This document shows, piece after piece, positions 24,460 to 33,317 of a stretch of DNA of 64,000 nucleotides; position 1 is the first letter of the stretch; each line of letters starts with the position of its first letter. The stretch spans positions 1 through 64,000 of the forward strand of contig NZ_JWJE02000022.1 of the NCBI RefSeq assembly GCF_000812025.2, in the 5' to 3' direction. The DNA is from Bacillus thermotolerans (GTDB lineage: Bacteria > Bacillota > Bacilli > Bacillales > Domibacillaceae). The notes under the pieces were generated by a model, which was not told where the DNA came from, did no database searches, and saw only the letters and a program-made list of their open reading frames with translations. A program made the translations under genes and the position numbers.

Positions 24460-25404
24460 ATGAAACTTGTAACGTTTACCCATAATGGAAAATCTAGAAT
24501 TGCAGCTTTAAAGGACGGAAAAGTTATTGATCTGCATGCTGCATTTGAAGCAAAGCTTGTGTCGGAAGGAAAACTTCGTGCCGCTCAAATTGCTGAAGCC
24601 TACATACCACAAGACATGAACGGCTTCCTTCAAGGCGGAGCAGAAAGCCTGAGCTTAGCTAAGGAAGCTGTAGCCTATGCACTGGAAAATGAAAGCGCGG
24701 TTCGGCTCGTTTTTAAAGAAGAAGAAGTAAAAATTGAAGCACCTGTTCCTGCTCCTGGAAAAATCATCTGCGTTGGCCACAACTATCGTGAGCATATTTT
24801 GGAGATGAAGCGGGAACTGCCTCCTCATCCAGTCATCTTTGCGAAATTTGCTAATGCTGTAGTTGGTCCTCAAGATGATATCCCATTCCACCCAATCTCT
24901 GAACAGCTTGATTACGAAGCTGAATTCGCCTTTGTTATTGGAACACGCGCACGCAATGTGTCACAAGCGGAGGCTCTCGACTATGTAGCGGGATATACAA
25001 TTGTCAACGATGTGACGTACCGTGATCTCCAGCGCCGTACGCTGCAATGGCTTCAAGGGAAAGCTGTAGATGGAAGTGCACCAATGGGTCCTTGGTTAGT
25101 GACATCGGACGAACTGACAGATCCAGCCGGCTTAGACATTGTATTAACGGTCAACGGAGAAGAACGCCAACGCTCCAACACTGGAAACCTCGTATTCTCT
25201 GTCCAATACCTTGTAGAATTCTTGTCTAATTTGATGACGCTAGAACCGGGTGATGTGATTTTAACAGGCACGCCAGGTGGTGTAGGAGTTGCCCGCGAGC
25301 CGCAAACCTTCTTGAAGGATGGAGACGTCGTGCGAATTGAAGTGGACCGAGTAGGAGTACTTGAAAACAAAGTAAAACGCACAGCGGAGGTGCCGGTATC
25401 GTGA
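24460..25404 (+). CDS. Fumarylpyruvate hydrolase (FAH family)
   Basis: A 314-residue FAH-family enzyme with the substrate/metal motifs ICVGHNYREHILEM, the metal-binding carboxylates in LDYEAEFAFVIG, TIVNDVTYRDLQ and the C-terminal GDVILTGTPGGVG. The N-terminal extension of about 100 residues is as in two-domain homoprotocatechuate/fumarylpyruvate hydrolases. In this operon it should split fumarylpyruvate into fumarate and pyruvate, the last step of the gentisate route. AAGGGGAG precedes the ATG. It overlaps the next gene by 4 bp. Confidence 0.88.
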   Translation: MKLVTFTHNGKSRIAALKDGKVIDLHAAFEAKLVSEGKLRAAQIAEAYIPQDMNGFLQGGAESLSLAKEAVAYALENESAVRLVFKEEEVKIEAPVPAPGKIICVGHNYREHILEMKRELPPHPVIFAKFANAVVGPQDDIPFHPISEQLDYEAEFAFVIGTRARNVSQAEALDYVAGYTIVNDVTYRDLQRRTLQWLQGKAVDGSAPMGPWLVTSDELTDPAGLDIVLTVNGEERQRSNTGNLVFSVQYLVEFLSNLMTLEPGDVILTGTPGGVGVAREPQTFLKDGDVVRIEVDRVGVLENKVKRTAEVPVS

Positions 25405-25898
25405 GCAACACATTACAAACGAATGCCATCGAATCTGTCCGTGTATCCATTGATCAAATCGTTAATTTAGTCAAGACGCTTCCTGAAGAGACGATCAGGT
25501 GGAAGCCGTCTGAAGACGAGTGGTCCATCATGCAGATTATTACGCATGTTGCAGAAGCGATCCCTTATTGGGTGCAAGAAATTAAGAATATTCAGTCAAG
25601 ACCTGAGCAGTCTTGGGGCCGCGGTTTGAAAGATGAAGTACGCCTGCGCACCGTATCGGAAGAAAATGTGAAAAGCCTATCTGTGGATGAAGTGCTTAAT
25701 CAGCTTCCTTCCATCCCAGCAGTCGTTGAAGAAACGCTTCATTCACTGACAGACAGCGAGCTGGCGATCAAAGCGCCAAGCCGTAATCCTCGTTTTGATG
25801 GCAAGCCAGTTGAATTTATTGTGAATCATTTAATCGTAGAGCATGCGGAAAAACATTATAACCAAATTCAACGAAACTTATCTAAATATAATCAGTGA
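25401..25898 (+). CDS. DinB-fold maleylpyruvate isomerase candidate
   Basis: A 165-residue DinB/YfiT four-helix-bundle protein with the metal-ligand histidines in IMQIITHVAEAIPYW and VNHLIVEHAEKHYNQI. DinB-type proteins in Gram-positives use low-molecular-weight thiols (mycothiol or bacillithiol), and one is the mycothiol-dependent maleylpyruvate isomerase. Placed between a fumarylpyruvate hydrolase and gentisate dioxygenase, it is the natural candidate for converting maleylpyruvate to fumarylpyruvate, here perhaps with bacillithiol. That cofactor is inference. GTG start overlapping the upstream stop. Confidence 0.72.
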   Translation: MSNTLQTNAIESVRVSIDQIVNLVKTLPEETIRWKPSEDEWSIMQIITHVAEAIPYWVQEIKNIQSRPEQSWGRGLKDEVRLRTVSEENVKSLSVDEVLNQLPSIPAVVEETLHSLTDSELAIKAPSRNPRFDGKPVEFIVNHLIVEHAEKHYNQIQRNLSKYNQ

Positions 25899-25919
25899 GA
25901 AGAACAGGGGGGAGAGAAC

Positions 25920-27032
25920 ATGGCAGAAAAAAATGCTTTTTTTGAAAGCACGCTCGTTCAAGATTTCAACCGTGACATTGAGCAGTATCATCTCGGTCCA
26001 TTGTGGAATGCGATTCCTGACTTAATGAAACATACACCTGAGCCTCATGCTCGAGCGTATCTTTGGAAAGCGGAGCTGCTAAGCAAGAAGCTGACAGAAG
26101 CGACGCAAATTTTCACACCAGATCGCGGGGGAGAACGCCGGGCTATCTATCTGCAAAACCCTGGTTTAAATTACCGCCAGCCTTGGGGATGGGCCTCAAC
26201 GACACAAACGCTCTATGCAGCCGTCCAGTTAATTCAGCCGGGGGAAACCGCCCCTTCACACCGGCATGTCCAAAATGCTCTGCGTTTCGTTATGGAAGGA
26301 GAAGGTGCTTACTCCATTGTTCAAGGTGAACGTATTTTCATGGAACGTGGCGACTTCTTAACAACGCCAAATGGACTGTGGCATGGACACGGCCATACTG
26401 GCGATAAGCCAATGATCTGGATGGACTGCCTTGATATTCCGACGATTTACTATCTTGGCGGAACCTTCTTCGAGCCATATCCCGATAGAATCGAGGAGCC
26501 GAAGATACCCGATAATTATACAGCCCAGCGCTATCAAGGCGGAATGGTGCGGCCGATATCTGACCGCTATGCAAAGAAAGCGCCCCTTGGGTCCTATAAG
26601 TGGGCGGGCACAGAGGCAGCGATCGCCGGCTTAAGCCGCTTTGAATCCGACCAGTTTGATGGCTATGCAGTTGAGTACATAAATCCATCCAACGGTGAAA
26701 CAGCTTGTCCAACCATCGCTGCTTGGATGCAGAAGCTTCCGGCCGGATTCCAGGGGAAAGCTCACCGTCATACGCATGCATCTATTTACCATGTGCATGA
26801 AGGGTCTGGCTACACAATCATCAATGGTGTCCGTTTCGATTGGGCAAAAGGTGATTTCTTCGTCGTACCGAACTGGGCATGGCATGAGCATGCAGCTTTA
26901 GAGGACAGCTACCTGTTCCAGACAAATGACTTGCCGATTTTAGAGAAATTTGGCCTAGAGCGCAAGCAAGAATATGAAAGCCATAACGGCCACCAAGAGG
27001 TGACAGAAGAATTCAAGCCAGCTTTGCCGTAA
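25920..27032 (+). CDS. Gentisate 1,2-dioxygenase (bicupin)
   Basis: A 370-residue bicupin. The first cupin carries HRHVQNALRFVMEGEGAYSIV with metal-ligand histidines and, later, NGLWHGHGHTG. The second cupin carries HRHTHASIYHVHEGSGYTII and WAWHEHAAL. Gentisate dioxygenases of this size use Fe(II) in the first cupin and open the ring of gentisate between C1 and C2 to give maleylpyruvate. The gene lies 21 bp after the isomerase gene behind GGGGGGAG, in a catabolic operon that also supplies gentisate. Confidence 0.92.
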   Translation: MAEKNAFFESTLVQDFNRDIEQYHLGPLWNAIPDLMKHTPEPHARAYLWKAELLSKKLTEATQIFTPDRGGERRAIYLQNPGLNYRQPWGWASTTQTLYAAVQLIQPGETAPSHRHVQNALRFVMEGEGAYSIVQGERIFMERGDFLTTPNGLWHGHGHTGDKPMIWMDCLDIPTIYYLGGTFFEPYPDRIEEPKIPDNYTAQRYQGGMVRPISDRYAKKAPLGSYKWAGTEAAIAGLSRFESDQFDGYAVEYINPSNGETACPTIAAWMQKLPAGFQGKAHRHTHASIYHVHEGSGYTIINGVRFDWAKGDFFVVPNWAWHEHAALEDSYLFQTNDLPILEKFGLERKQEYESHNGHQEVTEEFKPALP

Positions 27033-27103
27033 ACCAATCACGTATAGATGACGGCCACAAGAAAATCCTGCACCCATTCAAAAATCTAAAAGGAGTGTTT
27101 ACA

Positions 27104-28288
27104 ATGAGCGAAAACAACGGGCTACTAATTTCAGGCGGCGGCATCGGCGGACTGGCTGCAGCTTTAGCCGCAGCCGAATCCGGCATTTCTTCAACCGTTT
27201 TAGAGCAGGCACCACAGTTTGGAGAGATTGGGGCTGGCATTCAAATTGCACCTAATGCGATGGCTGTTCTAGATCGTTTTGGCCTGCTTGGGGAAATTGA
27301 GAAGGTTGCCGTATTTCCAAAACGTCTTGTATTGAAGGATGTATATACTGGAAAAGAGCTATCCACTTTAGACCTTGGAGAACAATTTAAAGAAAGATAC
27401 GGTTATCCATATGCGGTTCTTCACCGTTCGGACTTGCACCGCGCACTGTTAAATGCTTGTACTGCAAATAGCAATATTACACTTATGAATGATCAAATCA
27501 TTCAAACAGCGGCCGAAACAGCAGACGGTGTCATAGTGACTAACCAACGAGGAGAAACATTTGAAGGAGAAGCCCTTATCGGAGCAGATGGTTTAAAATC
27601 GAATATCCGCAAGCTATTCACAGATGATGAACCGATTTGCTCGGAGTACGTAGCTTATCGCGGCACAATTCCAATCGAAGAGATTTCTCATGCCAATATG
27701 GAGGATGTGATTATGTGGATCGGCCCGAATCTGCACCTTGTACAGTATCCGGTGCGACGCGGGGAGCTGTATAATCAAGTAGTCGTATTTAAAAGCTATG
27801 ATTACAAAGCAGATTCAGATGACTGGGGTACACCTGAAGAACTGGACAGACGCTTTGCAGGAAGCCATCCACTTGTTCAAACAGCTATTTCCTTCATTAA
27901 CCGCCAGATTCGCTGGCCCATGTTTGACCGCCTGCCGATTGACAACTGGACACAAGGAAACATCACGCTTTTAGGAGACGCGGCTCATTCTATGCTTCAG
28001 TATTTGGCACAAGGCGGCTGCCAAGCGCTTGAAGATGCGTCTTACCTTGCTGATATGCTGAAAGAGCACAATGGCAACTACAATAAAGCTTTTCTCGCTT
28101 ATCAAGAAGAACGAATTCCGCGAACAGCTAAGGTTCAAACGAATGCCCGTACGTGGGGAGAAATTATCCACTCTGAAAATCCAGTTACGACTCTATTAAG
28201 AAATACCATTATGGAAAGCAGAACATCTAACGATTTCACATTTGTGGACCCCTTATACGCTTACTACAAAGTTACTTCCAAAAACTAG
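27104..28288 (+). CDS. FAD-dependent 3-hydroxybenzoate 6-monooxygenase-like enzyme
   Basis: A 394-residue class A flavin monooxygenase. The FAD-binding GxGxxG reads ISGGGIGGLAAALAAAE near the N-terminus. The DG motif is LIGADGLKSNIRK and the GD motif is ITLLGDAAHSMLQYLAQGG. The length and motifs match 3-hydroxybenzoate 6-hydroxylases (NagX/MhbM type) that make gentisate. The ATG at 27104 follows AAGGAG; a GTG nine bases earlier is less likely. Salicylate 5-hydroxylation is done by other enzymes, so 3-hydroxybenzoate is the better substrate guess. Last gene of the operon, with a terminator. Confidence 0.85.
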   Translation: MSENNGLLISGGGIGGLAAALAAAESGISSTVLEQAPQFGEIGAGIQIAPNAMAVLDRFGLLGEIEKVAVFPKRLVLKDVYTGKELSTLDLGEQFKERYGYPYAVLHRSDLHRALLNACTANSNITLMNDQIIQTAAETADGVIVTNQRGETFEGEALIGADGLKSNIRKLFTDDEPICSEYVAYRGTIPIEEISHANMEDVIMWIGPNLHLVQYPVRRGELYNQVVVFKSYDYKADSDDWGTPEELDRRFAGSHPLVQTAISFINRQIRWPMFDRLPIDNWTQGNITLLGDAAHSMLQYLAQGGCQALEDASYLADMLKEHNGNYNKAFLAYQEERIPRTAKVQTNARTWGEIIHSENPVTTLLRNTIMESRTSNDFTFVDPLYAYYKVTSKN

Positions 28289-28301
28289 CCTTATTTCCCG
28301 G

Positions 28302-28335
28302 GCAGCAGAGACTCTCTTCTCTGCTGTCTGTTTTT
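28302..28335 (+). terminator. Terminator of the gentisate operon
   Basis: CAGCAGAGA and TCTCTGCTG form a 9-bp stem followed by a T-rich stretch. Confidence 0.85.
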
Positions 28336-28534
28336 GTGTCTATCTTTATGTAGTCTACATGTGCTTTGGCCTCTACATGTGGGCTATACTCAGCGCTATA
28401 AACGCTAAAACCACCATATGCTTTCTCCCTTTTAATCTCCTAAAATGGCCATCCCATGAACTACAAAAAGAGCCTGGAATATTTCAGGCTCAAGCAAAAG
28501 TACGAGGATAACCTCTTCACTCATTTTCTGTCTG
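28336..28534. other. Intergenic stretch, no gene seen
   Basis: No frame with a ribosome site; an 89-codon frame at 28242-28511 merely continues through the terminator and is not supported. Confidence 0.4.
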
Positions 28535-28672
28535 TTATTTCACTGCTTTGCTTTCCAAGTGTTCCGAAGCATGGCTGTACACTTTATGAAATAAATGATC
28601 GAGATACGAATGCAAATCAAATTGATCCTTAGTTACAAAACTAGATAATGTTAATTGGCTTTCTCCCTTCAT
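28535..28672 (-). CDS. Small protein of 45 residues, function unknown
   Basis: ATG at 28672 follows an excellent AAAGGGGGAAGG ribosome site. The product starts MKGESQLTLSSFVTKDQF and is soluble and helical with several His (HSYLDHLFHKVYSHASEHLE). No family recognised. The strong ribosome site and complete frame support a real gene too short for routine ORF calling. Confidence 0.5.
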   Translation of the reverse strand: MKGESQLTLSSFVTKDQFDLHSYLDHLFHKVYSHASEHLESKAVK

Positions 28673-29031
28673 CGTTCCTTCCCCCTTTAAGTTATTCTCT
28701 TATGTACTAGGATTACCAAACTGACATCCTTTCATACAACAAAACTATCTATTTTCGCTTTTGTATACAGCGTGTTCTTTCAAACACAACGACCCGAGAC
28801 TTATTACTACTATAATGGAAAACGCTTACAAAACAAACAAGTAATGAACCAAAAATTTCGACAAGTTTTTAATTATCTATCTTTTCTCATTGAAGATAGG
28901 TATTTAGATAAATTTACATTATTTCCATCAATAAAACACTGAACGTTAACAATAATAAGGTAACATGGCAGTAAATTGGATAATTTTTGATGAACCAATG
29001 GACCACTACAATTATGCTGGGAGGAGAGTAC
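28673..29031. other. Intergenic region upstream of the nuclease gene
   Basis: AT-rich. No clear sigma-A promoter with both boxes recognised and no gene supported. Confidence 0.35.
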
Positions 29032-30201
29032 ATGCTTTACAATCGAAAGAAAAGGCTATTGTTTTTTTTCATACTCGTTGCTTTTCTTGTACTTCAGCCG
29101 CTACAACTTGTTATAACCAATGCAGCTGGGGGGTATGGTACATGGTCTTCGCCTTATTCTGTTTCACAGGCAATCAGCAGTCAAAACGGCTCAATTAAGA
29201 CCGTTGAAGGTTATATCGTGGGACAGCCTACCTCAACAAGTACAGTCATTACAAGTCATTTCCCTAATGATTATGCTCTAGCCCTAGCTGACGATCCATC
29301 AGAGAGCAATACAGCAGAAATGATTTATGTCCAGATTCCTTCCTCCTTCCGCTCTGCTTACGGTTTACACTCGAATCCTTCTTTAATGGGCGAAAAGCTG
29401 AAAGTAACCGGGACACTTACCGATTACTTTGCTCATGCCGGACTAAAAAGCGGTACGGCCTTTGAAATACAAGGAGGCAGTGCACCAGTTCCTGAGCCTG
29501 AACCTCAGCCATCACCTGATGCTTACTATGAAGCTGCCTACGGAAAGACAGGTGAAGAGTTAAAAACCGCTTTGCATCATATCATTGATGATCATACAGA
29601 GCTGTCTTATTCCAATGTATGGGAAGCTCTTCGTGTAACGGATGAAGACCCTAATAATCCAAACAATGTGATCCTGCTTTATACAGGAAGGTCACAAGGA
29701 AAGCACACCAATGGCGGCAACGCTGACGATTGGAACCGGGAACACGTCTGGGCCAAATCTCACGGAGATTTTGGGACATCCATGGGACCGGGTACGGATC
29801 TGCATCATCTTCGTCCAACAGATGCCAGTGTTAACAGTTCAAGAAGCAATCTGGATTTTGATAACGGGGGAAGAGAGCATTCAGAAGCTGACGGAAACTA
29901 TTATGACTCTGACTCCTGGGAACCAAGAGACAGTGTAAAGGGAGATGTCGCCCGAATGCTATTCTATATGGCCGTACGCTATGAAGGAGACAGCGGGGAG
30001 CCTGATTTGGAGTTAAATAATCTCGTTAATAATGGTTCCAACCCTTACCATGGGAATCTGTCAGTCTTGCTTCAATGGCATAAGGAAGATCCGGTTGATC
30101 AATTTGAACGAGAAAGGAATGAAAGGATTTACATAAACTATCAAAAAAACCGCAACCCATTTATTGACCACCCTGAGTGGGCATCTGCCATTTGGGAATG
30201 A
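29032..30201 (+). CDS. Secreted endonuclease I-family nuclease with N-terminal OB-like domain
   Basis: A 389-residue secreted protein. Signal peptide about 1-33 (ending VITNAAGG). Residues 35-145 form a DUF6359/OB-like domain (WSSPYSVSQAISSQNGSIK, VEGYIVGQPTSTST). A Pro-rich linker (PVPEPEPQPSPDA) joins it to an endonuclease I domain with the beta-beta-alpha metal motif NREHVWAKSHGDFG and DLHHLRPTD followed by NSSRSNLDFD. B. subtilis secretes similar nucleases (BsnA/YurI type). It probably degrades extracellular DNA or RNA. The ATG at 29032 follows GGGAGGAGA. Confidence 0.9.
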   Translation: MLYNRKKRLLFFFILVAFLVLQPLQLVITNAAGGYGTWSSPYSVSQAISSQNGSIKTVEGYIVGQPTSTSTVITSHFPNDYALALADDPSESNTAEMIYVQIPSSFRSAYGLHSNPSLMGEKLKVTGTLTDYFAHAGLKSGTAFEIQGGSAPVPEPEPQPSPDAYYEAAYGKTGEELKTALHHIIDDHTELSYSNVWEALRVTDEDPNNPNNVILLYTGRSQGKHTNGGNADDWNREHVWAKSHGDFGTSMGPGTDLHHLRPTDASVNSSRSNLDFDNGGREHSEADGNYYDSDSWEPRDSVKGDVARMLFYMAVRYEGDSGEPDLELNNLVNNGSNPYHGNLSVLLQWHKEDPVDQFERERNERIYINYQKNRNPFIDHPEWASAIWE

Positions 30202-30204
30202 TGC

Positions 30205-30247
30205 AAAAAGGAACAGAGTCCATTATAGATGGATTCTGTTCCTTTTT
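30205..30247 (+). terminator. Terminator of the nuclease gene
   Basis: AAAAAGGAACAGA-TCCAT and ATGGA-TCTGTTCCTTTTT form a long stem with a T-rich end. Confidence 0.85.
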
Positions 30248-30401
30248 CACTAATTAGAAATAGATGAACTTCATTGTAATTCCTGGACTAAAGGTGAGTA
30301 ACCTTGTACCTTTCTATCTTCTACACAGCTTCAATACTTGTTTTTTAATAAAGGGACTCCTTTATTCCTCTGCTGTACATCAATTGCTCAGTACCTAATG
30401 A

Positions 30402-30560
30402 TTATGTGCTGGAATCGGCATCTAGCATCATTAAAGCTTGCTTCAAAAGCTCAATTTCTTCCTCTATCATCCTTTCATACTCGGGACCTAGGCGCTTGCG
30501 TTCTTCTTCCAACCGCTTGATTTCTTCTCTAAACAATTGGTATTCCCAATTATTTTCCAT
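30402..30560 (-). CDS. Small coiled-coil protein (52 aa)
   Basis: ATG at 30560, preceded by GAGGTATAGGAA. The product begins MENNWEYQLFREEIKRLEEE and continues as a single acidic helix (RKRLGPEYERMIEEEIELLK), predicting a short coiled coil. No known family. It sits just outside the replication region, so a role in replication control is conceivable without evidence. Confidence 0.5.
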   Translation of the reverse strand: MENNWEYQLFREEIKRLEEERKRLGPEYERMIEEEIELLKQALMMLDADSST

Positions 30561-30980
30561 TTCCTATACCTCACTAAGAAGCTTAATAGTATGCATGACC
30601 AAAATAACGGTTAAATCCCTGCCTATACTTAAATATATTCCCGAGTTATTTAATACAAATCTTATAGCTTGTTTTTCGAGAAGATATTTAAAAGTATTAA
30701 AAGCAAACCTCAAGTTAAACTGGTTGTGATTAGTTTCTTTATATTTAAGAATGTCCAGTCTATGATTCTTTTATACAGATAAGTATTGAATAGATTTTAG
30801 ATGTTCATGTTGAAGTAAAAAATATCAAATATAGTAAATAGTCAATTCTATAAAATATAAATCAAAATAAAATATCAAATATAATAAGCGTTTTAGTCAT
30901 ATATATTCTCAACCCTTGCAGTCGCTGGTTTTGTGAAGCATTGCAAGATGCCTGTATTTGATAGATTCATTAATAAACAG
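30561..30980. other. AT-rich region beside the plasmid origin
   Basis: Strongly AT-rich with a duplicated AAATATCAAATATA (around 30826 and 30870). It borders the GCAAT repeat array and may be a DNA-unwinding or partition-related zone. No gene seen. Confidence 0.4.
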
Positions 30981-31090
30981 GCAATCTATTGAGCTTTCCA
31001 CACTTCAGAAGCAATTTATTGATATTTATTGATTTAAAGAGGCAATTATTTGATACAAAGGAACGAAGAGAAGCAATCTGCTGATATTCG
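30981..31090. repeat. Four GCAAT(C/T)TATTGATA-like repeats at 30-31 bp period
   Basis: GCAATCTATTGAGC (30981), GCAATTTATTGATA (31011), GCAATTATTTGATA (31042) and GCAATCTGCTGATA (31073), each preceded by AG. The start-to-start distances are 30, 31 and 31 bp, three helical turns, so all copies face the same side of the helix. They lie just downstream of the minus-strand replication gene. Such phased iterons usually bind an initiator or partition protein. Confidence 0.65.
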
Positions 31091-31104
31091 ATATAAGAAA
31101 AAAA

Positions 31105-31135
31105 GAGAAACGGCTCCCGAAAGGAGCCGTTTCTC
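31105..31135 (-). terminator. Terminator of the minus-strand replication gene
   Basis: GAGAAACGGCTCC and GGAGCCGTTTCTC pair perfectly around CGAAA. On the minus strand a T run (TTTTTTTC) follows. A weaker inverted repeat overlaps the stop codon at 31209-31242. Confidence 0.85.
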
Positions 31136-31241
31136 AAAGGGGTAAGGGCATGACAGGGCGAATACGGAAGCATTTGTCATTCCCCTTTTATTTGTATGCA
31201 CAGGAAAGAGCCTTGTTTCGTTAAATTTTTAAAAACAAGGC

Positions 31242-32399
31242 TTAAATGAGATGCAAGGCAGGGACTTGCCCTGTCTGGAGATATTCCTGGTATTTCGCCT
31301 GATGCATCTTGTCATATGGAATGCTTTTAAGCGCACGAGGAAGCTCCCGCCGGTAAATCGTGCGGAAATAGGCACCGATCGATGTATGGAAGGAAAAGGT
31401 TCCTTTCCGGCTGAGTTGAGTCCGGATGTGCTGCTCGAATTGGTCTAGACAGCGGAAAAAGAGCGTTTCCGCCCAGGCATCACGGTATGTATAGCCGCCT
31501 TCAGCTTGATCGTCGTCAGTCAAGTGCTTTACAACGTCTAGCACTTCTTGCTTGAATGACAGCATAATGTCAAACAAGTCTCTAGGCTTGTAGCGTAACT
31601 TCAAGCCATCAAGTATGTACAGCGTGTTCTCCTGGAATTTTGCCAGAAGCGGCTCAACGTGGAACTCATCCGTATTTTCCTTTACACATTCCGGCTTTAA
31701 GCGAAAAACCACCTTCCGTATCCATAGTTGGCGGCCGCGCACTTGCACACCTGTGTATTCAATATCAAAGAGCGGCTGGAGAATAGCCAGCACCTCTCTT
31801 ACGCTTTTAGAGCGCTTCTTCAGCTTTTCTTTCAATGTCTTCATTGTCCGTGATTGCTCGAGTGCAGATACTTCCTTTTTATGATCAAGCTTCGCGACCC
31901 CATGGCGGAACTGATTGAATAGGGAAAATACCAGTTCAAACGCCTCTGGGTTGGATGTACGCACAAATTCTGCCACAATCGTTGTATCCAGGAGGGTGTG
32001 CGGAACGATGAAATAATTCAATTCATGGCCCTTGCTCAACTCAGGAGTCGTATATGCCTGATAATTGGCTAGTACCCACACAGGCAAGCCGTTTGGCAGG
32101 ATTTCTTCGTAAAGAAATCCGTGCTCTTCTAAAAACTTGCGGCCAGCATGCATCGTTGAATAAGCCACGTGCAGTTTTTTGCTCCAGAATGATAGATTAA
32201 ACTCCTGGACTTTGCCTTGGCTGTTCTTTTCGATATGGATTTGTTTCAATACAGCCAACAGGACGGCATATGCACTCGCTGGCACCTGTTTCTTACTTTC
32301 TTCTTGAAAAGTACGAAGATCTTCTAGCAGCAGATGTGGAAAGCGAAAGCCATCCATTTTCACGAGCTGCCGTTTACTTTGTTTGCGCCATTTTGCCAT
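31242..32399 (-). CDS. Winged-helix plasmid protein, candidate replication protein
   Basis: A 385-residue protein. Residues about 35-100 read as a winged helix of the RepA_N/Rep_3 kind (VPASAYAVLLAVLKQI, LSFWSKKLHVAYSTMHAGRK, FLEEHGFLYEE), followed by a basic helical region (KTLKEKLKKRSKSVREV) and a C-terminal domain without recognised motifs. It is divergent from a second large DNA-binding protein across a 650-bp iteron region, the normal arrangement of a theta-replication origin. The ATG at 32399 lies 8 bp after AAAGGAGGG; the upstream GTG is too close. Replication role is inferred from context. Confidence 0.6.
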   Translation of the reverse strand: MAKWRKQSKRQLVKMDGFRFPHLLLEDLRTFQEESKKQVPASAYAVLLAVLKQIHIEKNSQGKVQEFNLSFWSKKLHVAYSTMHAGRKFLEEHGFLYEEILPNGLPVWVLANYQAYTTPELSKGHELNYFIVPHTLLDTTIVAEFVRTSNPEAFELVFSLFNQFRHGVAKLDHKKEVSALEQSRTMKTLKEKLKKRSKSVREVLAILQPLFDIEYTGVQVRGRQLWIRKVVFRLKPECVKENTDEFHVEPLLAKFQENTLYILDGLKLRYKPRDLFDIMLSFKQEVLDVVKHLTDDDQAEGGYTYRDAWAETLFFRCLDQFEQHIRTQLSRKGTFSFHTSIGAYFRTIYRRELPRALKSIPYDKMHQAKYQEYLQTGQVPALHLI

Positions 32400-32557
32400 T
32401 TTCACACCCTCCTTTCCTGCCTTTTTATATAAGTATATTTATTATACACGACGCCTTTTTTGAAAAGGCCTCCCTCTAAGAGAAAAAGTGGCAAATTTGA
32501 AGAGCCCCTGAGCCCAAGCGGGACAAGGGCTCAGAGAGTTTCTAAATTTTTTTTTAA

Positions 32558-33208
32558 TGCACGGGTAGGACGAGCGCCTTCTTAAAATGGCAAACTTGAA
32601 CTGGAAATAAAAAGTCTCAAAAGTGCTCACGAGCCTTGGTATATCAACGTTGTTAAAAATTACCTTTTCCAGAATAGTGCACGGGTAGGACGGACTTCCG
32701 AAAAAAGTGGCAAAAAAAAGTGCACGGGTAGGACGGAAAAAAGCAGTAAAAAACGGAAAATGGCAAGGATAATGCACGGGTAGGACGGAAAATGGCAAGA
32801 AAACAGCTGTTTTTGCGAAAAAAATGAATCTTTATACCTAATAATAAGTAAAAAATTAACAATAAAAACGAACAGGTAGGACGAGGTAGAAATGTATATA
32901 ATTGTAAATTAGGGGGATTTAATTACAAAATATGGTAAAAACCATTAAAAAAGTGTACACGTAGGACCAGAAAAAGTGGAAAGTGGAAAGAAAGGTGCCT
33001 GGGTAGGACGAAATGGCGTACGCTTGGAATGGAAGGTGAGCAGTATAACCAAAAAAGGTGTACAGGTAGGACGAAGAAGTGGCAAAGCATATAGATACAT
33101 AAAATAAAACGTCTCTTTTTTGCCATCTGAGGAAGGATATCATGCAAAAAGTGCACGGATAAGACGGGGAATCATTCACAATGGCAAGAAAGCTGCACGG
33201 GTAGGACG
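32558..33208. repeat. Plasmid origin: ten TGCACGGGTAGGACG iterons
   Basis: Copies start at 32558, 32678, 32721, 32773, 32869 (degenerate), 32954 (degenerate), 32996, 33059, 33152 and 33194. All are in the same orientation. Distances are 120, 43, 52, 96, 85, 42, 63, 93 and 42 bp, mostly close to whole multiples of 10.5 bp. A second motif, TGGCAA, is interleaved (32489, 32588, 32708, 32761, 32793, 33080, 33182, 33215). The spacers are A-rich. This is the expected structure of an iteron-controlled replication origin or incompatibility locus. Confidence 0.85.
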
Positions 33209-33242
33209 GGAAATTGGCAAAATGGCACGAAAATCAGGAAAA

Positions 33243-33255
33243 CGGCAAGTTGCCA
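33243..33255. promoter_or_regulatory. Inverted TGGCAA dyad before the plus-strand replication gene
   Basis: CGGCAA at 33243 faces TTGCCA at 33250-33255 (GGCAAGTTGCC), 60 bp upstream of the start at 33318. It is the only near-palindromic arrangement of the TGGCAA motif and may be the autorepression site of a Rep protein. Confidence 0.5.
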
Positions 33256-33317
33256 TTTTGTTGCGGCTGCTGTCATAATGGGAGTATAGAAGATAGAACG
33301 ACTTGGGGAGAGATAGC

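Noticed and set aside
28242-28511. 89-codon plus-strand frame
   Set aside because: It begins inside the monooxygenase gene and reads through the terminator, with no ribosome site.
32558-33208. Possible CRISPR array
   Set aside because: Repeats are 15 bp, irregularly spaced, embedded in a divergent replication-gene region, with no cas genes. They are iterons.
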